Assembly (NCBI GenBank): GCA_038888615.1
Contig: JAWAID010000001.1
Span: 248,001 to 312,000 of the forward strand
DNA length: 64,000 nt
DNA from: Candidatus Korarchaeum sp.
GTDB lineage: Archaea; Korarchaeota; Korarchaeia; Korarchaeales; Korarchaeaceae
Direction: 5' to 3'
The position numbers and the translations under genes were made by a program. Below the pieces are notes generated by a model. The model made no database searches. It saw only the letters and a list, made by a program, of their open reading frames with translations, and was not told the DNA's origin. Positions 32,257 to 41,183 of this stretch are shown piece by piece. Numbering within the stretch: position 1 is the stretch's first letter; every line of letters starts with the position of its first letter.

Positions 32257-33795
32257 ATGTTCCTAATATTGGATGCGCTCGCATCCGGTAAGGGGAGGAG
32301 ACTATCCTCACTAGATGTGATAGGCGCTGGCCCTAGGCTGATAGCCGGTATCCTGGAGAGATTTTGTTTGGATTACGAGATAATGAGGATTGAGGATTTT
32401 CTAAGAAAGGAAAGGCCATTCAGAGGAGTTTCTCTAGTTAGCGCAATGAGTATGGATGAAGCTGCTGTTAGTAAAGCTTCTAAATTACTGAGGGGTGTGA
32501 AGATAATTGGAGGGCCCATAACCTCGGACTTAAGTGTCGTTAGAAGACTAAGATTCGATCTGGGAGTTTGGGGAGAGGGTGAGTTATCAATCAAGCTCCT
32601 TCTACAGAGAGGGCTTGTAGATGGCTTCCTACCAGATACTCGTGGAGTTCCGAATTTAGTATTCCCAGACGGAACTGCTAGTGAGCTTAGGTACTTATCT
32701 AGAGAGGAGTTCACGATGTTCAAACCCTCGGTGAATGCTGTGAAGTTCTACACGACGATCCCTCATTATAAGTGCTCTAGAATCTACGTTGAAGTCGTTA
32801 GAGGATGCTCAAATTTCAATAGACCGAAGCTCCTCGCGGAAGAGAGTATATGTAAGTTATGCTCTTCCTGCTACTCCGAGGATCTCGGTGCTCTAAGGTG
32901 TCCTCAAGGCATACCTCCCGGTTGTGGTTACTGCTCCATCCCGCTCCTTTACGGCCCCCCTAAGTCGAGGGATGAGGCGGCACTGCTAGAGGAGATCAAG
33001 GGGTTAGCCGAAGCGGGAGTTAGGAGGATCGTCTTGAGCGGCGCTGATTTCTTGGAGTATGGTAGAGACCTCCTATCGGAATCCCCTAGGAACCCGACGG
33101 ATCCTGGGCCTAATCTAGAGGCGATAGATTCTCTCCTATCCAAGGTGAAGGAGCTTTCATTTAAGCACGGCTTCTTCTTCGAAGTGGAGAACGTTAAACC
33201 ATGCCTCGTTAATGAGGATGTAGCGATGGTCCTGGGAAAGCATTTAAGCGGTACTCCGATACATATAGGTGTGGAAACAGGAGATCCTGAACACTCGAGA
33301 ATGATAGGGAGACCTTGTAGCCCAATCGATTCATTAAGAGCTATTAAACTCCTCAAGAAATATGGCTTGAGACCCTATGCTTACTTCATACATAGCTTAC
33401 CCGGTCAGAACAGGACCACTGTGATCAAGACGATCGAGTTGATGAGACGAGTTTTTCATTCAGGTGCGGAGAAGATAACTGTATATAGATTTAAACCCCT
33501 TCCGGGAACCGCTTTTCAAAGCTTCAAAGTGAATGTTGATAGTGATTCTAAGAAGGTAATCGATCTCGCGATTCGACTGAATAGAAAGAGGAAAGAGGAG
33601 TTGATAGGGAAGTTGATTAAGGCAGTAGTAGCGCCCAAGATAGGGAGACATTGGTACGCTTATCCTCTCAAGGGCGGCCCTACAATCAGATTGACCTCAG
33701 AGAAGGAGCTCAAAGTTGGTAAAATTATTAACATAATAGTAAATAATGTGATATCTGATAAGATAATTGAAGGATTTATTTTAGATAATAATTGA
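32257..33795 (+). CDS. Radical SAM protein with B12-binding-like N-terminus and TRAM-like C-terminus
   Basis: A 512-residue protein. The first 150 residues resemble the Rossmann-like domain that precedes the core in many radical SAM methylases (VIGAGPRLIAGIL, LGVWGEGELSIKLLL). The cluster loop reads C-P-Q-G-I-P-P-G-C-G-Y-C, i.e. C-x7-C-x2-C, longer than the common C-x3-C-x2-C, and is preceded by a cysteine group (CKLCSSC). HIGVETGDPEHSRMIGRP and YFIHSLPGQNRTTV follow the usual core. The end (about 440-505) looks like a TRAM RNA-binding domain, so RNA modification is plausible. A TATA-like CTTTTATCTC at 32227-32236 lies inside the divergent kinase gene. Confidence 0.75.
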   Translation: MFLILDALASGKGRRLSSLDVIGAGPRLIAGILERFCLDYEIMRIEDFLRKERPFRGVSLVSAMSMDEAAVSKASKLLRGVKIIGGPITSDLSVVRRLRFDLGVWGEGELSIKLLLQRGLVDGFLPDTRGVPNLVFPDGTASELRYLSREEFTMFKPSVNAVKFYTTIPHYKCSRIYVEVVRGCSNFNRPKLLAEESICKLCSSCYSEDLGALRCPQGIPPGCGYCSIPLLYGPPKSRDEAALLEEIKGLAEAGVRRIVLSGADFLEYGRDLLSESPRNPTDPGPNLEAIDSLLSKVKELSFKHGFFFEVENVKPCLVNEDVAMVLGKHLSGTPIHIGVETGDPEHSRMIGRPCSPIDSLRAIKLLKKYGLRPYAYFIHSLPGQNRTTVIKTIELMRRVFHSGAEKITVYRFKPLPGTAFQSFKVNVDSDSKKVIDLAIRLNRKRKEELIGKLIKAVVAPKIGRHWYAYPLKGGPTIRLTSEKELKVGKIINIIVNNVISDKIIEGFILDNN

Positions 33796-33885
33796 TATTT
33801 CCAGAATAACTAAATATTTTTAATTATTTTATTTATAATTCTAATTTGAGATAAATTTCTTGATTGAGTTCGGAAAATTAACATA

Positions 33886-33985
33886 AAGTTTATAAAGACT
33901 CACTCCCCGAGAATAGGGCTATACATAGCTTAGCATAGCAATTTTGCTTGGCGAACTGCTAAAGTTAAGGTATGTATAAGCTAAG
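33886..33985 (+). promoter_or_regulatory. Promoter and structured leader of the secreted repeat protein gene
   Basis: A TATA-like AAGTTTATAAAG (33886-33897) is followed by nested inverted repeats: TATACATA (33920-33927) with TATGTATA (33971-33978), TTAGCA (33930-33935) with TGCTAA (33957-33962), and AGCA/TGCT (33937-33948). An alternative pairing CTTAGC (33929-33934) with GCTAAG (33980-33985) excludes part of the first. The predicted transcript starts near 33917, so the structure forms at its 5' end. Confidence 0.45.
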
Positions 33986-34001
33986 TGAAAAGGATGAGAA
34001 A

Positions 34002-36029
34002 ATGAGTGGAAGAAAATCCTTGTTCGCGTCAGCAGTAGTTTTATTGTTGACGCTCTCGTTTCTAGCGGTATCAACGCTCTTGGTAGGAGCCGATGGAGAT
34101 TCTGAGAACATCGGAGATGAAGTAAAAAGTTTTATGAATAATTCTAATAGTGAAGTGAATTTAGATCAAATAAACCTGATTGGCAGCTGGAAAGAAGTAA
34201 AGGTTACAACAACAAAGGGAGGAACTGTGTACTGCGTTGTAACGAAAATAGATTACTACCATACTTACTGGATTGGAGAAGATGATAGTGATATCTTTTG
34301 GGCGCCAGCGGGAAGTAAACTAACCTGTGAACCTTATCCTAAGTCAGGTTACGAATTCGATGGATGGACGGGAACACCCGGAGACCTGCAGGGGAATAAA
34401 TACGTCAAGAATGTAAACAATGGCATAGATATTACAGCTCATTTTACGAAGAAGAAAGTAAAAATAACTTTCACATACACGGGCTCGGGGGTAGCCCCCG
34501 AAGTGTCTTATCAAGTCGAAGGTGGCCCTCAGGAGACCGATACCGCTCCCCTCACGATTCAGGTTGATAGGGGGAGGAAAGTATCCTTTAGTTATGAGAC
34601 CATTATAGAGGATGGGGGTTCCCGCTATATACTGGAGTCAGTGTCTCATTCTTCACCGGTGACTGCCAATGGAGATATTACGATAACAGCCAAATATAAG
34701 ACTGAATATTACCTCAAGGTTAGCTCAGCTTACGATACTCCTACGCCTTCCAGCGGATGGTTCGAGAAGGGTACCGAGATAACTGCTAAGGTCAGCTCCC
34801 CTGTGTTGAATGGTGGGTCTAGATACACTTGCACGGGATGGGTAGGTACTGGAAGTGTCCCTAGCTCAGGTTCTAGTAGTAGTTTCACTTTCACGATCAA
34901 TGAACCCTCAAGCATAACTTGGAAATGGAGAGCGCAATATCTTGTCACTTTTAGACAGATGGGTTTGGAAAGTGATTCTTACGGTGATGTGGTCACTGTA
35001 GATAGTGTGACCAAGGGCTTAGTTGGTCTTCCATACTCCATCTGGGTGAATGAGGGGGATAGCATCGAGTACCACTATGAGACATCCGTGAGTGGAGGAT
35101 CGGGAAACAGATATTGGCTCCAAAGGGTCATTGGACCAAGCTCGCCGATAAAAGTGAAAGGACCAGAAACAGTAACGGGAGTCTACGTGAAGTTCTCGCC
35201 TGATGATAGTATGAACGTTATTGGGGAGGGATTCCGCCTCATCTACACGGAGAACACATGGAATCCGTTGACCTATAAGCTAACCACGACTAAATCAAGT
35301 AGTTTCCAGTATAATGTCTTCTACCTAGGATCCCCTGGCGAGAACATCGATATAGAGGTGAGCATCCCCTATCCGTTCGTAACGGTAGGAGAAACTCCTG
35401 TGAGGGTATATGGGTACGTTGATGTACTCGGAAAAGGAATATTTGAACCATCCCAGGAACTTAAGAACTTCAGGGTAACTGGAACGGAGACTCACACCTC
35501 CTCAGGATCACTTGGTATAGCCCTCTCCGATTATGAGGCGAATCCAAGAACTGCAAATAGCATGATTAGAATAAATGCGAACGGTATTGTGCCGGAGACT
35601 GGCTTAGTATTCCTCACCGTACAACTGAGTTATGGTTTAAAGGGAAGCTCTGGCTATACTTCCGATGCAGGTAACAACGCTATGATAGGGTTCAGCGAGA
35701 AAATAAGGAATCAGGAGGATTACACTTTCTCCTACGTCGCAGGCGAGGACTCAGGTAATACCACAATGCGTAATGAGAATGTGTTCAAGAGAAACAACGG
35801 GTTTGCTGGAATAGTGACCGATGAGAATGGTGAGGTAGTGGAAGGCGCTCTCGTCTATCTTTACGGTCCATCAGGGAATCTAATAGGCAGTACGCTTACT
35901 GACTCAGATGGATGGTACGGCTTCTCTTACCGGCACAGCGGGGGAGTAGTCACGTACACTCTGAAGTGTAACGGCGTTACTAAGAGTATAATCGTTTACT
36001 CAGAGCAGAGAGTAGTGGTGAATTTTTAA
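34002..36029 (+). CDS. Secreted repeat protein (InlB-B-repeat-like domains, C-terminal Cna-B-like domain)
   Basis: An extracytoplasmic protein of about 675 residues. The ATG at 34002 gives a clean signal peptide (SGRKSLFASAVVLLLTLSFL, cleavage near residue 31). An in-frame ATG at 33972 would add 10 charged residues. The body has at least three modules of about 75-85 residues of the InlB-B/Flg_new type (KSGYEFDGWTGTPG; GSRYILESVSHSSP; GSRYTCTGWVGTG; GNRYWLQRVIGPS), many beginning with a SYE or KGT lead-in. The last 75 residues (GFAGIVTDENGEVVEGALVYLYG) form a carboxypeptidase-regulatory/Cna-B-like beta sandwich. No C-terminal membrane anchor or sorting signal is seen. It is probably a surface or adhesion protein. 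Confidence 0.75.
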   Translation: MSGRKSLFASAVVLLLTLSFLAVSTLLVGADGDSENIGDEVKSFMNNSNSEVNLDQINLIGSWKEVKVTTTKGGTVYCVVTKIDYYHTYWIGEDDSDIFWAPAGSKLTCEPYPKSGYEFDGWTGTPGDLQGNKYVKNVNNGIDITAHFTKKKVKITFTYTGSGVAPEVSYQVEGGPQETDTAPLTIQVDRGRKVSFSYETIIEDGGSRYILESVSHSSPVTANGDITITAKYKTEYYLKVSSAYDTPTPSSGWFEKGTEITAKVSSPVLNGGSRYTCTGWVGTGSVPSSGSSSSFTFTINEPSSITWKWRAQYLVTFRQMGLESDSYGDVVTVDSVTKGLVGLPYSIWVNEGDSIEYHYETSVSGGSGNRYWLQRVIGPSSPIKVKGPETVTGVYVKFSPDDSMNVIGEGFRLIYTENTWNPLTYKLTTTKSSSFQYNVFYLGSPGENIDIEVSIPYPFVTVGETPVRVYGYVDVLGKGIFEPSQELKNFRVTGTETHTSSGSLGIALSDYEANPRTANSMIRINANGIVPETGLVFLTVQLSYGLKGSSGYTSDAGNNAMIGFSEKIRNQEDYTFSYVAGEDSGNTTMRNENVFKRNNGFAGIVTDENGEVVEGALVYLYGPSGNLIGSTLTDSDGWYGFSYRHSGGVVTYTLKCNGVTKSIIVYSEQRVVVNF

Positions 36030-36298
36030 CACCACACTCCATATTTCTATAACTACTTTTATCAGATTTATTGGTGATAACTTCACCGATGAAAAGTACT
36101 ATGAGGACTCTCAAGGGGGTCTTGAACCTTCGCCTATGATTAAGAGGACGAGTTCGAAAACGTGAGTATGAGTAGAGGAGCTTTAGCTTAGAGGAAGTTT
36201 TCTATTATTGAGGTCATCTAAGGAGAAGCAATTTTTCATTTCTTCGAGGTAAACGAGATTAAATTTCCTGATGGATATTTTATGGGTAATAGATTTGA

Positions 36299-36372
36299 TG
36301 GGGCCGCCGGGATTTGAACCCGGGACCACCAGCGCCCCAGGCTGGCATCCTACCTAGCTAGACCACGGCCCC
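36299..36372 (-). tRNA. tRNA-Pro (GGG anticodon)
   Basis: A 74-nt cloverleaf. The acceptor GGGGCCG pairs with CGGCCCC, and the anticodon stem CCAGC/GCTGG has loop CTGGGGC. The T-arm is CCGGG-TTCAAAT-CCCGG. No intron is present. The 269 bp between the secreted protein and this tRNA hold a GGTGA-TAACT-TCACC hairpin near 36073-36087 and no gene I can support. Confidence 0.95.
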
Positions 36373-36428
36373 CTAATAACACCTCCTCAATTTTTAAACG
36401 ATTATCATCAGTTAGCCTCAGGTTATAA

Positions 36429-37229
36429 ATGTCCTCCGAGGGGATCATAACCTTAGCGAGCTTCGTATCGATCTTCGTCGTTGGATCGATCGGCTATAGT
36501 AGGGGCACGGTGGATAGGGGCGGCTTAATCGCTGGCATCATAGTGGGCTCCCTCTTCGTACTCACGGGAGGGTACGCTGCTGTTACGATGCTCCTCACGT
36601 TCTTCCTGATTGGGAGCATCTTCACGAAGTACAAGTATTCATACAAGGAAGGGATGAAAGCTGCTGAGCCAAGGGGCGGAGCTAGAGGTTGGAGAAACGT
36701 CTTCTCGAACCTCTTCTTTCCCTCATTAGCGCTCCTACTCTACTACATTAACGCTAATCGCATTTACCTAATCGCCTTCCTCTCATCAATCTCATGTTCC
36801 CTCGCTGATACGCTAGCTAGCGAGCTAGGGCCCCTAGATAGGAGAGGGCCTTGGATGATAACCAACCTCAGGAAGGTGCCTCATGGTACTTCAGGCGCCA
36901 TCTCTATAGTTGGTACTCTCTCCAGCTTCCTAGGGGCCTTTGTAATACCCCTAGAGGCCTTATCCTTCGGTATGGTAGATTTGACTACCTTCGTACTATC
37001 ATCTACCTTGGGTTTCCTCTCATCCCTTTTTGATTCCTTCTTAGGGGCTACTTTGCAAGCCAGGTTCCTCTGTGAACGGGACGGATCCGTAGTTGAGGAC
37101 CCTTCTTCCTGCCAAGATCGAGTTATTCGCTTAAGCGGTCTTCCATGGATTAATAATCACTCAGTCAACCTTATCTCAACGGGTTTCGGCTTTTTAATAG
37201 CCATAATGCTGGGAGAGGAGATGTTGTGA
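36429..37229 (+). CDS. DUF92 family membrane protein (phytyl-phosphate-kinase-like)
   Basis: A 266-residue integral membrane protein with about six hydrophobic segments. The family box VDRGGLIAGIIVGSL near the N-terminus, the loop AAEPRGGARGWRNVFSN (about 79-95) and SCSLADTLASELGPL (about 122-136) are characteristic of DUF92. Plant VTE6 and relatives in this family phosphorylate polyprenyl monophosphates; archaeal members may do the same in isoprenoid salvage, but that is inference. Its stop overlaps the start of the glycosyltransferase gene by 4 bp, so they are translationally coupled. Confidence 0.8.
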   Translation: MSSEGIITLASFVSIFVVGSIGYSRGTVDRGGLIAGIIVGSLFVLTGGYAAVTMLLTFFLIGSIFTKYKYSYKEGMKAAEPRGGARGWRNVFSNLFFPSLALLLYYINANRIYLIAFLSSISCSLADTLASELGPLDRRGPWMITNLRKVPHGTSGAISIVGTLSSFLGAFVIPLEALSFGMVDLTTFVLSSTLGFLSSLFDSFLGATLQARFLCERDGSVVEDPSSCQDRVIRLSGLPWINNHSVNLISTGFGFLIAIMLGEEML

Positions 37230-37951
37230 GGGTCTCTGTCATTGTACCTACTTACAATGAGGAGAGGTTCATAGAGAGGACGCTCAAGGCTCTGAGGAAC
37301 GTAAGAGCTCATGAAATAGTTGTAGTCGATGGTGGAAGCGAGGATAAGACTTTGGAGATAGCTAGGAGGTACGCTGATATAGTAGAGAGCTCCGTATCCT
37401 TGGATTCCCCTGCGAAAGCCAGGAACGCTGGAATAAGGCTTTCCACAGGGGATATTGTCGCGTTCATCGATGCCGATACCGTAGTGTCTACTAGTTGGCT
37501 CGACGCTATACTGAGGTGCTTCTCCGAGAGTAGAGATGTTATAGGCGCAACTGGACCCGCTTATCCTCTGGAGAGGGAGGGCCTGCTGACTGCTCCTTAC
37601 ATATTCTCCTACGAGATCTTGGTGAGACTCACGTTGATCGTAGGGAGGCCTCACTTCCTGGGGTTCAACTGCGCTTACAGGAGGGAATTTTTAGAAGCCG
37701 TCTCAGGGTTTGATGAGAGAATCAGAGTATCTGAAGACGCTCTTCTCTCCATGAAAGCCCCTGTCTACGGTAAGCTTAAGTTTCTTGAGAACATGGTGGT
37801 CTACACGTCAGCGAGGAGGCTGAAATCTAGGGGGATAACTGAAAGCCTCTTCTACCTATTCTACAATGGCCCCTCTGTAATCTTCCTAGAGAAGCCCTTT
37901 AACTATTACCCTAGGTCCTCAGGAGATCCGAGATCCCCTCGAAGAGGTTAA
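37226..37951 (+). CDS. Family 2 glycosyltransferase
   Basis: A 241-residue GT-A fold enzyme. VSVIVPTYNEERFIERTL opens the nucleotide-sugar domain, IVVVDGGSEDKTLEIA follows, and IDADT (about 79-83) is the metal-binding DxD variant. NCAYRREFLEAVSGFDE and VSEDALLSMK match the acceptor and catalytic-base region. A hydrophobic C-terminal stretch (LFYLFYNGPSVIFL) could attach it to the membrane. Coupling to the DUF92 gene suggests transfer to a polyprenyl carrier. Its final 41 bp overlap the convergent pcc1 gene. Confidence 0.85.
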   Translation: MRVSVIVPTYNEERFIERTLKALRNVRAHEIVVVDGGSEDKTLEIARRYADIVESSVSLDSPAKARNAGIRLSTGDIVAFIDADTVVSTSWLDAILRCFSESRDVIGATGPAYPLEREGLLTAPYIFSYEILVRLTLIVGRPHFLGFNCAYRREFLEAVSGFDERIRVSEDALLSMKAPVYGKLKFLENMVVYTSARRLKSRGITESLFYLFYNGPSVIFLEKPFNYYPRSSGDPRSPRRG

Positions 37952-38138
37952 CAACCCTCAGGACGCTGTTAACTATCGCCCTCACCCTAGCGGGTCTCCC
38001 CTCCAACTCGATCACAACGCCTTTCCCGCCTAGCTCCGGTTTAAGATCGCTGAAATCGGGAGAGAAAGATCTGAAGAACTCCTCTGCTTCTACTTCGCTC
38101 TCAAATTCTACCCTCAGGATTATCGATACCTTCGCCAT
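37911..38138 (-). CDS. pcc1: KEOPS complex subunit Pcc1
   Basis: A 75-residue protein that forms the dimerisation core of KEOPS, the complex installing t6A37 in tRNA. It begins KVSIILRVEFESEVEAEEFFRSFSPD and continues with a beta segment GVVIELEGRPARVRAIVNSVLRVVNLFE, which is the beta-alpha-alpha pattern of Pcc1. It is the last gene of the exosome/proteasome superoperon, overlapping the Brix gene by 38 bp. It also overlaps the glycosyltransferase gene on the other strand. Confidence 0.8.
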   Translation of the reverse strand: MAKVSIILRVEFESEVEAEEFFRSFSPDFSDLKPELGGKGVVIELEGRPARVRAIVNSVLRVVNLFEGISDLLRT

Positions 38139-38676
38139 ACTCCCTTATCTCCGATATCCTCATCCTAGGTCCGATCTCCTCAGTAGGCCTCACCCTGTAG
38201 AAGGTACCCCTTACCCCGCTGTCTGAGCTCAGGAGAAAAGCGACCTCACAGCTCTCAGTTCCAGATCGGAGTTCCTCTAACCCCTGGATCAGGATAGGAG
38301 TCTTAAATGATTTCGCTAAGATCCTCGCCTTGTCCTTAAGTTCCTCACGTGAGTAAACGATCCCAAGCCTTCGTGCATGAGGAGCTCTCCTATTAGTTAT
38401 TTCCCTTCTAAGGGATACTCCGTCAAGCCCTATGAGGGATATTGGCTTTAGATATGAGGGAGATGGTTCGTAGAATGCTAGAAACGATGGGTTTCCCCTC
38501 CGAGTCCCCACTATTATTACCCTCTCCGCTCCCTCCCTGATCGCTAGCTCATTCAGATCCTCCATCGACATCTTTCCCCTATTCCTCCTCCTAGAGGTAG
38601 GTATCACGTGATACAGGTCTCTAACGAAGGACCTAGTCCTTCTGGAGGGCCTTCTTGTTGTCGTTATGAGTATCAA
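38101..38676 (-). CDS. Brix/Imp4-like ribosome biogenesis protein
   Basis: A 191-residue archaeal Brix-domain protein related to eukaryotic Imp4/Rpf factors of rRNA processing. ILITTTRRPSRRTRSFVRDL and VIPTSRRRNRGKMSMEDL at the N-terminus, then the VIIVGTRRGNPSFLAFYE block, are typical. It overlaps rpl37ae by 4 bp and pcc1 by 38 bp in the minus-strand superoperon, a conserved archaeal placement between L37Ae and Pcc1. Confidence 0.88.
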   Translation of the reverse strand: MILITTTRRPSRRTRSFVRDLYHVIPTSRRRNRGKMSMEDLNELAIREGAERVIIVGTRRGNPSFLAFYEPSPSYLKPISLIGLDGVSLRREITNRRAPHARRLGIVYSREELKDKARILAKSFKTPILIQGLEELRSGTESCEVAFLLSSDSGVRGTFYRVRPTEEIGPRMRISEIREYGEGIDNPEGRI

Positions 38677-38921
38677 CTGCCCTCCCTTGTCAGTTCAGCA
38701 CTCCTAGCTACTGCCGTTGACGGCTCCCATGCGCCGCCAGTGAATTCCTTTCCGCACTTCTCACACCTCCAGATTCCCAGCCTAACCCTTTTAACGGCGA
38801 TAGCACCGCAATATGGACATTTGTAGATGCTCTTACTCTTCTGTAAGATACTCTCAACTCTCTTCCTTATCTTCAGACCGTACCTAGGTGTCCTGAGCTT
38901 ACTTCTAGGCGCTCTCACCAT
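38673..38921 (-). CDS. rpl37ae: Ribosomal protein L37Ae (eL43)
   Basis: An 82-residue zinc-ribbon ribosomal protein. RYGLKIRKRVESI forms the basic N-terminal helix, and CPYCGAIAVKRVRLGIWRCEKC supplies the four zinc cysteines, followed by the conserved KEFTGGAWEP. The start immediately follows rrp42 in the exosome superoperon. In many archaea rpoP comes next, but here the Brix gene follows directly. Confidence 0.95.
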   Translation of the reverse strand: MVRAPRSKLRTPRYGLKIRKRVESILQKSKSIYKCPYCGAIAVKRVRLGIWRCEKCGKEFTGGAWEPSTAVARSAELTREGS

Positions 38922-39728
38922 TCATATCGCCTCTCTCACTATCTCAGCGAGTTCAGGCCACTTACCCTTGGCTACGCTCACCATATTTAAAATCTCATCG
39001 ACCTTGAAGGTGCCGTGCTTCTTCTGTATTGAGCATACCTTACCTTCCTTGTTTATCGCTATCGTGATTGAGGCATCACAAACACCTTCTTCCTCTATCG
39101 TTGGGTCTAGGAGCATCTTATTACCTATCTTGACGAATGTGAAGTTTATCGGTATGTCCTTGAGCTCAAGCCTCCTCTTGCGCTCCTTCACCTCAACCTC
39201 CCCGTTCTCCTTGAGAACGACCTCTGGTACCTCGGTCCTTCCCAATGCTATCAAGCTCGCCAGCGTCAGGGAGTCCTCTAAGTTACCGTCGTAATCGAGC
39301 ACGTACATGTCCAGGAAAAGCATGTAAACTAACTTTCCTGGGGAGATCACCAAGGAGCTTAAGTCTATAGCATCAGCGCTCCTTATTGCTCTATCCACTA
39401 TCCTAGCTAGCTCTATAGCTCCCTCATCCGGAGGGCCTGGCTCGAACGTCGGTGAAGCGACTGGAAGGAGCTCTACATTCGATACGAAAACACCCTTGTC
39501 CGGGGTATCGGGGAACGGTTCTCCGAGGTCAGCTTTGACCCCAACGAGCACCTGTGTCTCTCCTAACTTCAACCAGGACTCACCCTCAGCCTTAGTGAAA
39601 GTGCCGCTCAGCACATCTATGGGCCTGTAATCGTACAGACCTCTGCCATCTAACCTCTGTCCCCTCTCAACGAGATCCCTTATGTAATCCTTCATCAGGT
39701 TGTGGGTCAGGATCTCCTGATCGAACAT
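38922..39728 (-). CDS. rrp42: Exosome subunit Rrp42
   Basis: A 268-residue RNase PH-fold protein, the non-catalytic partner in the Rrp41-Rrp42 hexamer of the archaeal exosome. It shows GQRLDGRGLYDYRPI at the start, LGETQVLVGVKAD, the FEPGPPDEGAIELARIVDRAIR block and the late LLDPTIEEEGVCDA motif typical of Rrp42. It abuts rrp41 and rpl37ae with no spacing, consistent with a single transcript. Confidence 0.95.
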   Translation of the reverse strand: MFDQEILTHNLMKDYIRDLVERGQRLDGRGLYDYRPIDVLSGTFTKAEGESWLKLGETQVLVGVKADLGEPFPDTPDKGVFVSNVELLPVASPTFEPGPPDEGAIELARIVDRAIRSADAIDLSSLVISPGKLVYMLFLDMYVLDYDGNLEDSLTLASLIALGRTEVPEVVLKENGEVEVKERKRRLELKDIPINFTFVKIGNKMLLDPTIEEEGVCDASITIAINKEGKVCSIQKKHGTFKVDEILNMVSVAKGKWPELAEIVREAI

Positions 39729-40493
39729 TCACACCAACCTCCCGATCCCCCTCTCAATCAGATGGTAAGGTCTCTTGAGAGCCTCCTTCTGGACCTCATA
39801 AACGAACCTTATGGCCTTCCTTCCCAATTCGAGGGCTTGCTTTAACTGATCCTCGCTGAGAGTGCCGTCAGCTTGGAGGAGAGTCACTTCCTCAGATTCC
39901 ATCGTCATCGCCAGCGGCATATCGGAGTCACCCCACATGTCCTCATCGTGGTTCGGATCAACCACTATGAAATCACCTATCCTACCGATTGAACATGCAG
40001 CCACGAGCCCCCTCATCGCGACACCAGCGCTAGCTAAGGCAAGGGATGCCGCATTTATCCCGGCTACTCTGGTACCTGCATCCGACCTCAAGACCTCCAC
40101 AAATATATCTATTACAGCACCAGGATAATTTTCAACGAATATAGCGGGCTTTAAAGCTTCTCTTATAACTTTAGAGAGCTCTATGCTCCTCCTATCAGGT
40201 CCTGGCCTCCTCCTCTCCGGGGTCGAGAAGGGGGCCATGTTGTACCTCGCCCTTATGAGAGCCCTATCGGGAAGGATCATGTGCTTTGGATGAATCTCCC
40301 TGGGCCCGAAGACGGCCGCTAGAATCCTATTCCCTCCCCATTCGACGAAAGCAGATCCATCAGCTCTCTCTAGAACTCCTACCATCATCTTGATGGGCCT
40401 CATCTCGTAAGGGAGCCTTCCATCGGTCCTAACTCCTTCCTCCGTTATCAATCTCTCAGGTTTCCTCTCAACGTAGAGGGGCATGACCATCAC
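39729..40493 (-). CDS. rrp41: Exosome catalytic subunit Rrp41
   Basis: A 254-residue RNase PH-fold 3'-5' exoribonuclease using phosphate. R-T-D-G-R-L-P opens the fold. RARYNMAPFSTPERRRPGPDRRSIELSKVI contains the RNA- and phosphate-binding arginines, VLRSDAGTRVAGINAASLALA gives the conserved core, and DPNHDEDMWGDSDMPLAM carries the catalytic aspartates. All key residues of active Rrp41 are present. It sits between rrp4 and rrp42 without intergenic space. Confidence 0.96.
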   Translation of the reverse strand: MMVMPLYVERKPERLITEEGVRTDGRLPYEMRPIKMMVGVLERADGSAFVEWGGNRILAAVFGPREIHPKHMILPDRALIRARYNMAPFSTPERRRPGPDRRSIELSKVIREALKPAIFVENYPGAVIDIFVEVLRSDAGTRVAGINAASLALASAGVAMRGLVAACSIGRIGDFIVVDPNHDEDMWGDSDMPLAMTMESEEVTLLQADGTLSEDQLKQALELGRKAIRFVYEVQKEALKRPYHLIERGIGRLV

Positions 40494-41183
40494 CTACATG
40501 AGTTCTTGGGAGAGAAGGGAGATCACCCTATCGCTTAACCCTGAAACGTGAGATTCCTCCTCTATCTTCCTCAGGGCCTTCTCAAGGGCTATCAACTCCC
40601 TTACTGAAGGAGGCTTCACCCAGATCCTCCCGTTATTGGCTACTATTATCTCACTCCTCGTCTTCTCCTTGAGTATGGAAAGCATTGACTGCCTCTTCCC
40701 TATCACTCTAGGTACCTTAGCCGGATCGACCTCAAGGATGTAACCTCCCTCAAGCTTCCCCAAGCCTTCGAAATCTATTGTGAGTATCAGGGAAGAGGCA
40801 CCGTCGAAGGACTTCACCTTCGCGAGTATCACATCACCTACCTTCAGGTCATACTTCCTGAGATCCACCCTCTCAGCGACCCTGCTCCTGGGGATCGGTA
40901 TGGCTCCCTGGTAAGGGGACCTTATGTCCACCAGTATCGTATTACCGCTCACCTTAGCGATGATGCCTATCACTATATCCTCCTCCTTGGGCATGTAAGC
41001 TCCAGCTAGCGGTACTACGGAAACCTCCTCATCTTTTAAATCAGCTAATCCTAACTTCTTAGATCTTATTATCCCGATCTCATCTACATAAACATCCCTT
41101 CCTAGCTTGAACTTCCCCTTAGCGAGGGGTTGTCCGGGTACGACTACTTCCCTATCCCTCACATACAACAGCTTCTCACTCAA
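40494..41183 (-). CDS. rrp4: Exosome RNA-binding cap subunit Rrp4
   Basis: A protein of about 229 residues with an N-terminal domain ([18 protein letters not shown]), an S1 domain (about 60-140, [13 protein letters not shown]) and a KH domain (about 150-215, [21 protein letters not shown]). The frame is open to a GTG at 41207. The TTG at 41183, which overlaps the SBDS stop in TTGAGTGA, gives the usual short Rrp4 N-terminus and follows GGGAGG, so I use it. It binds substrate RNA at the exosome entry pore. Confidence 0.93.
   Translation of the reverse strand: MSEKLLYVRDREVVVPGQPLAKGKFKLGRDVYVDEIGIIRSKKLGLADLKDEEVSVVPLAGAYMPKEEDIVIGIIAKVSGNTILVDIRSPYQGAIPIPRSRVAERVDLRKYDLKVGDVILAKVKSFDGASSLILTIDFEGLGKLEGGYILEVDPAKVPRVIGKRQSMLSILKEKTRSEIIVANNGRIWVKPPSVRELIALEKALRKIEEESHVSGLSDRVISLLSQELM

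Noticed and set aside
36060-36100. CRISPR-like repeat fragment near GATTTATTGGTGATAAC
   Set aside because: There is a single occurrence and no regular spacing, so no array exists here.
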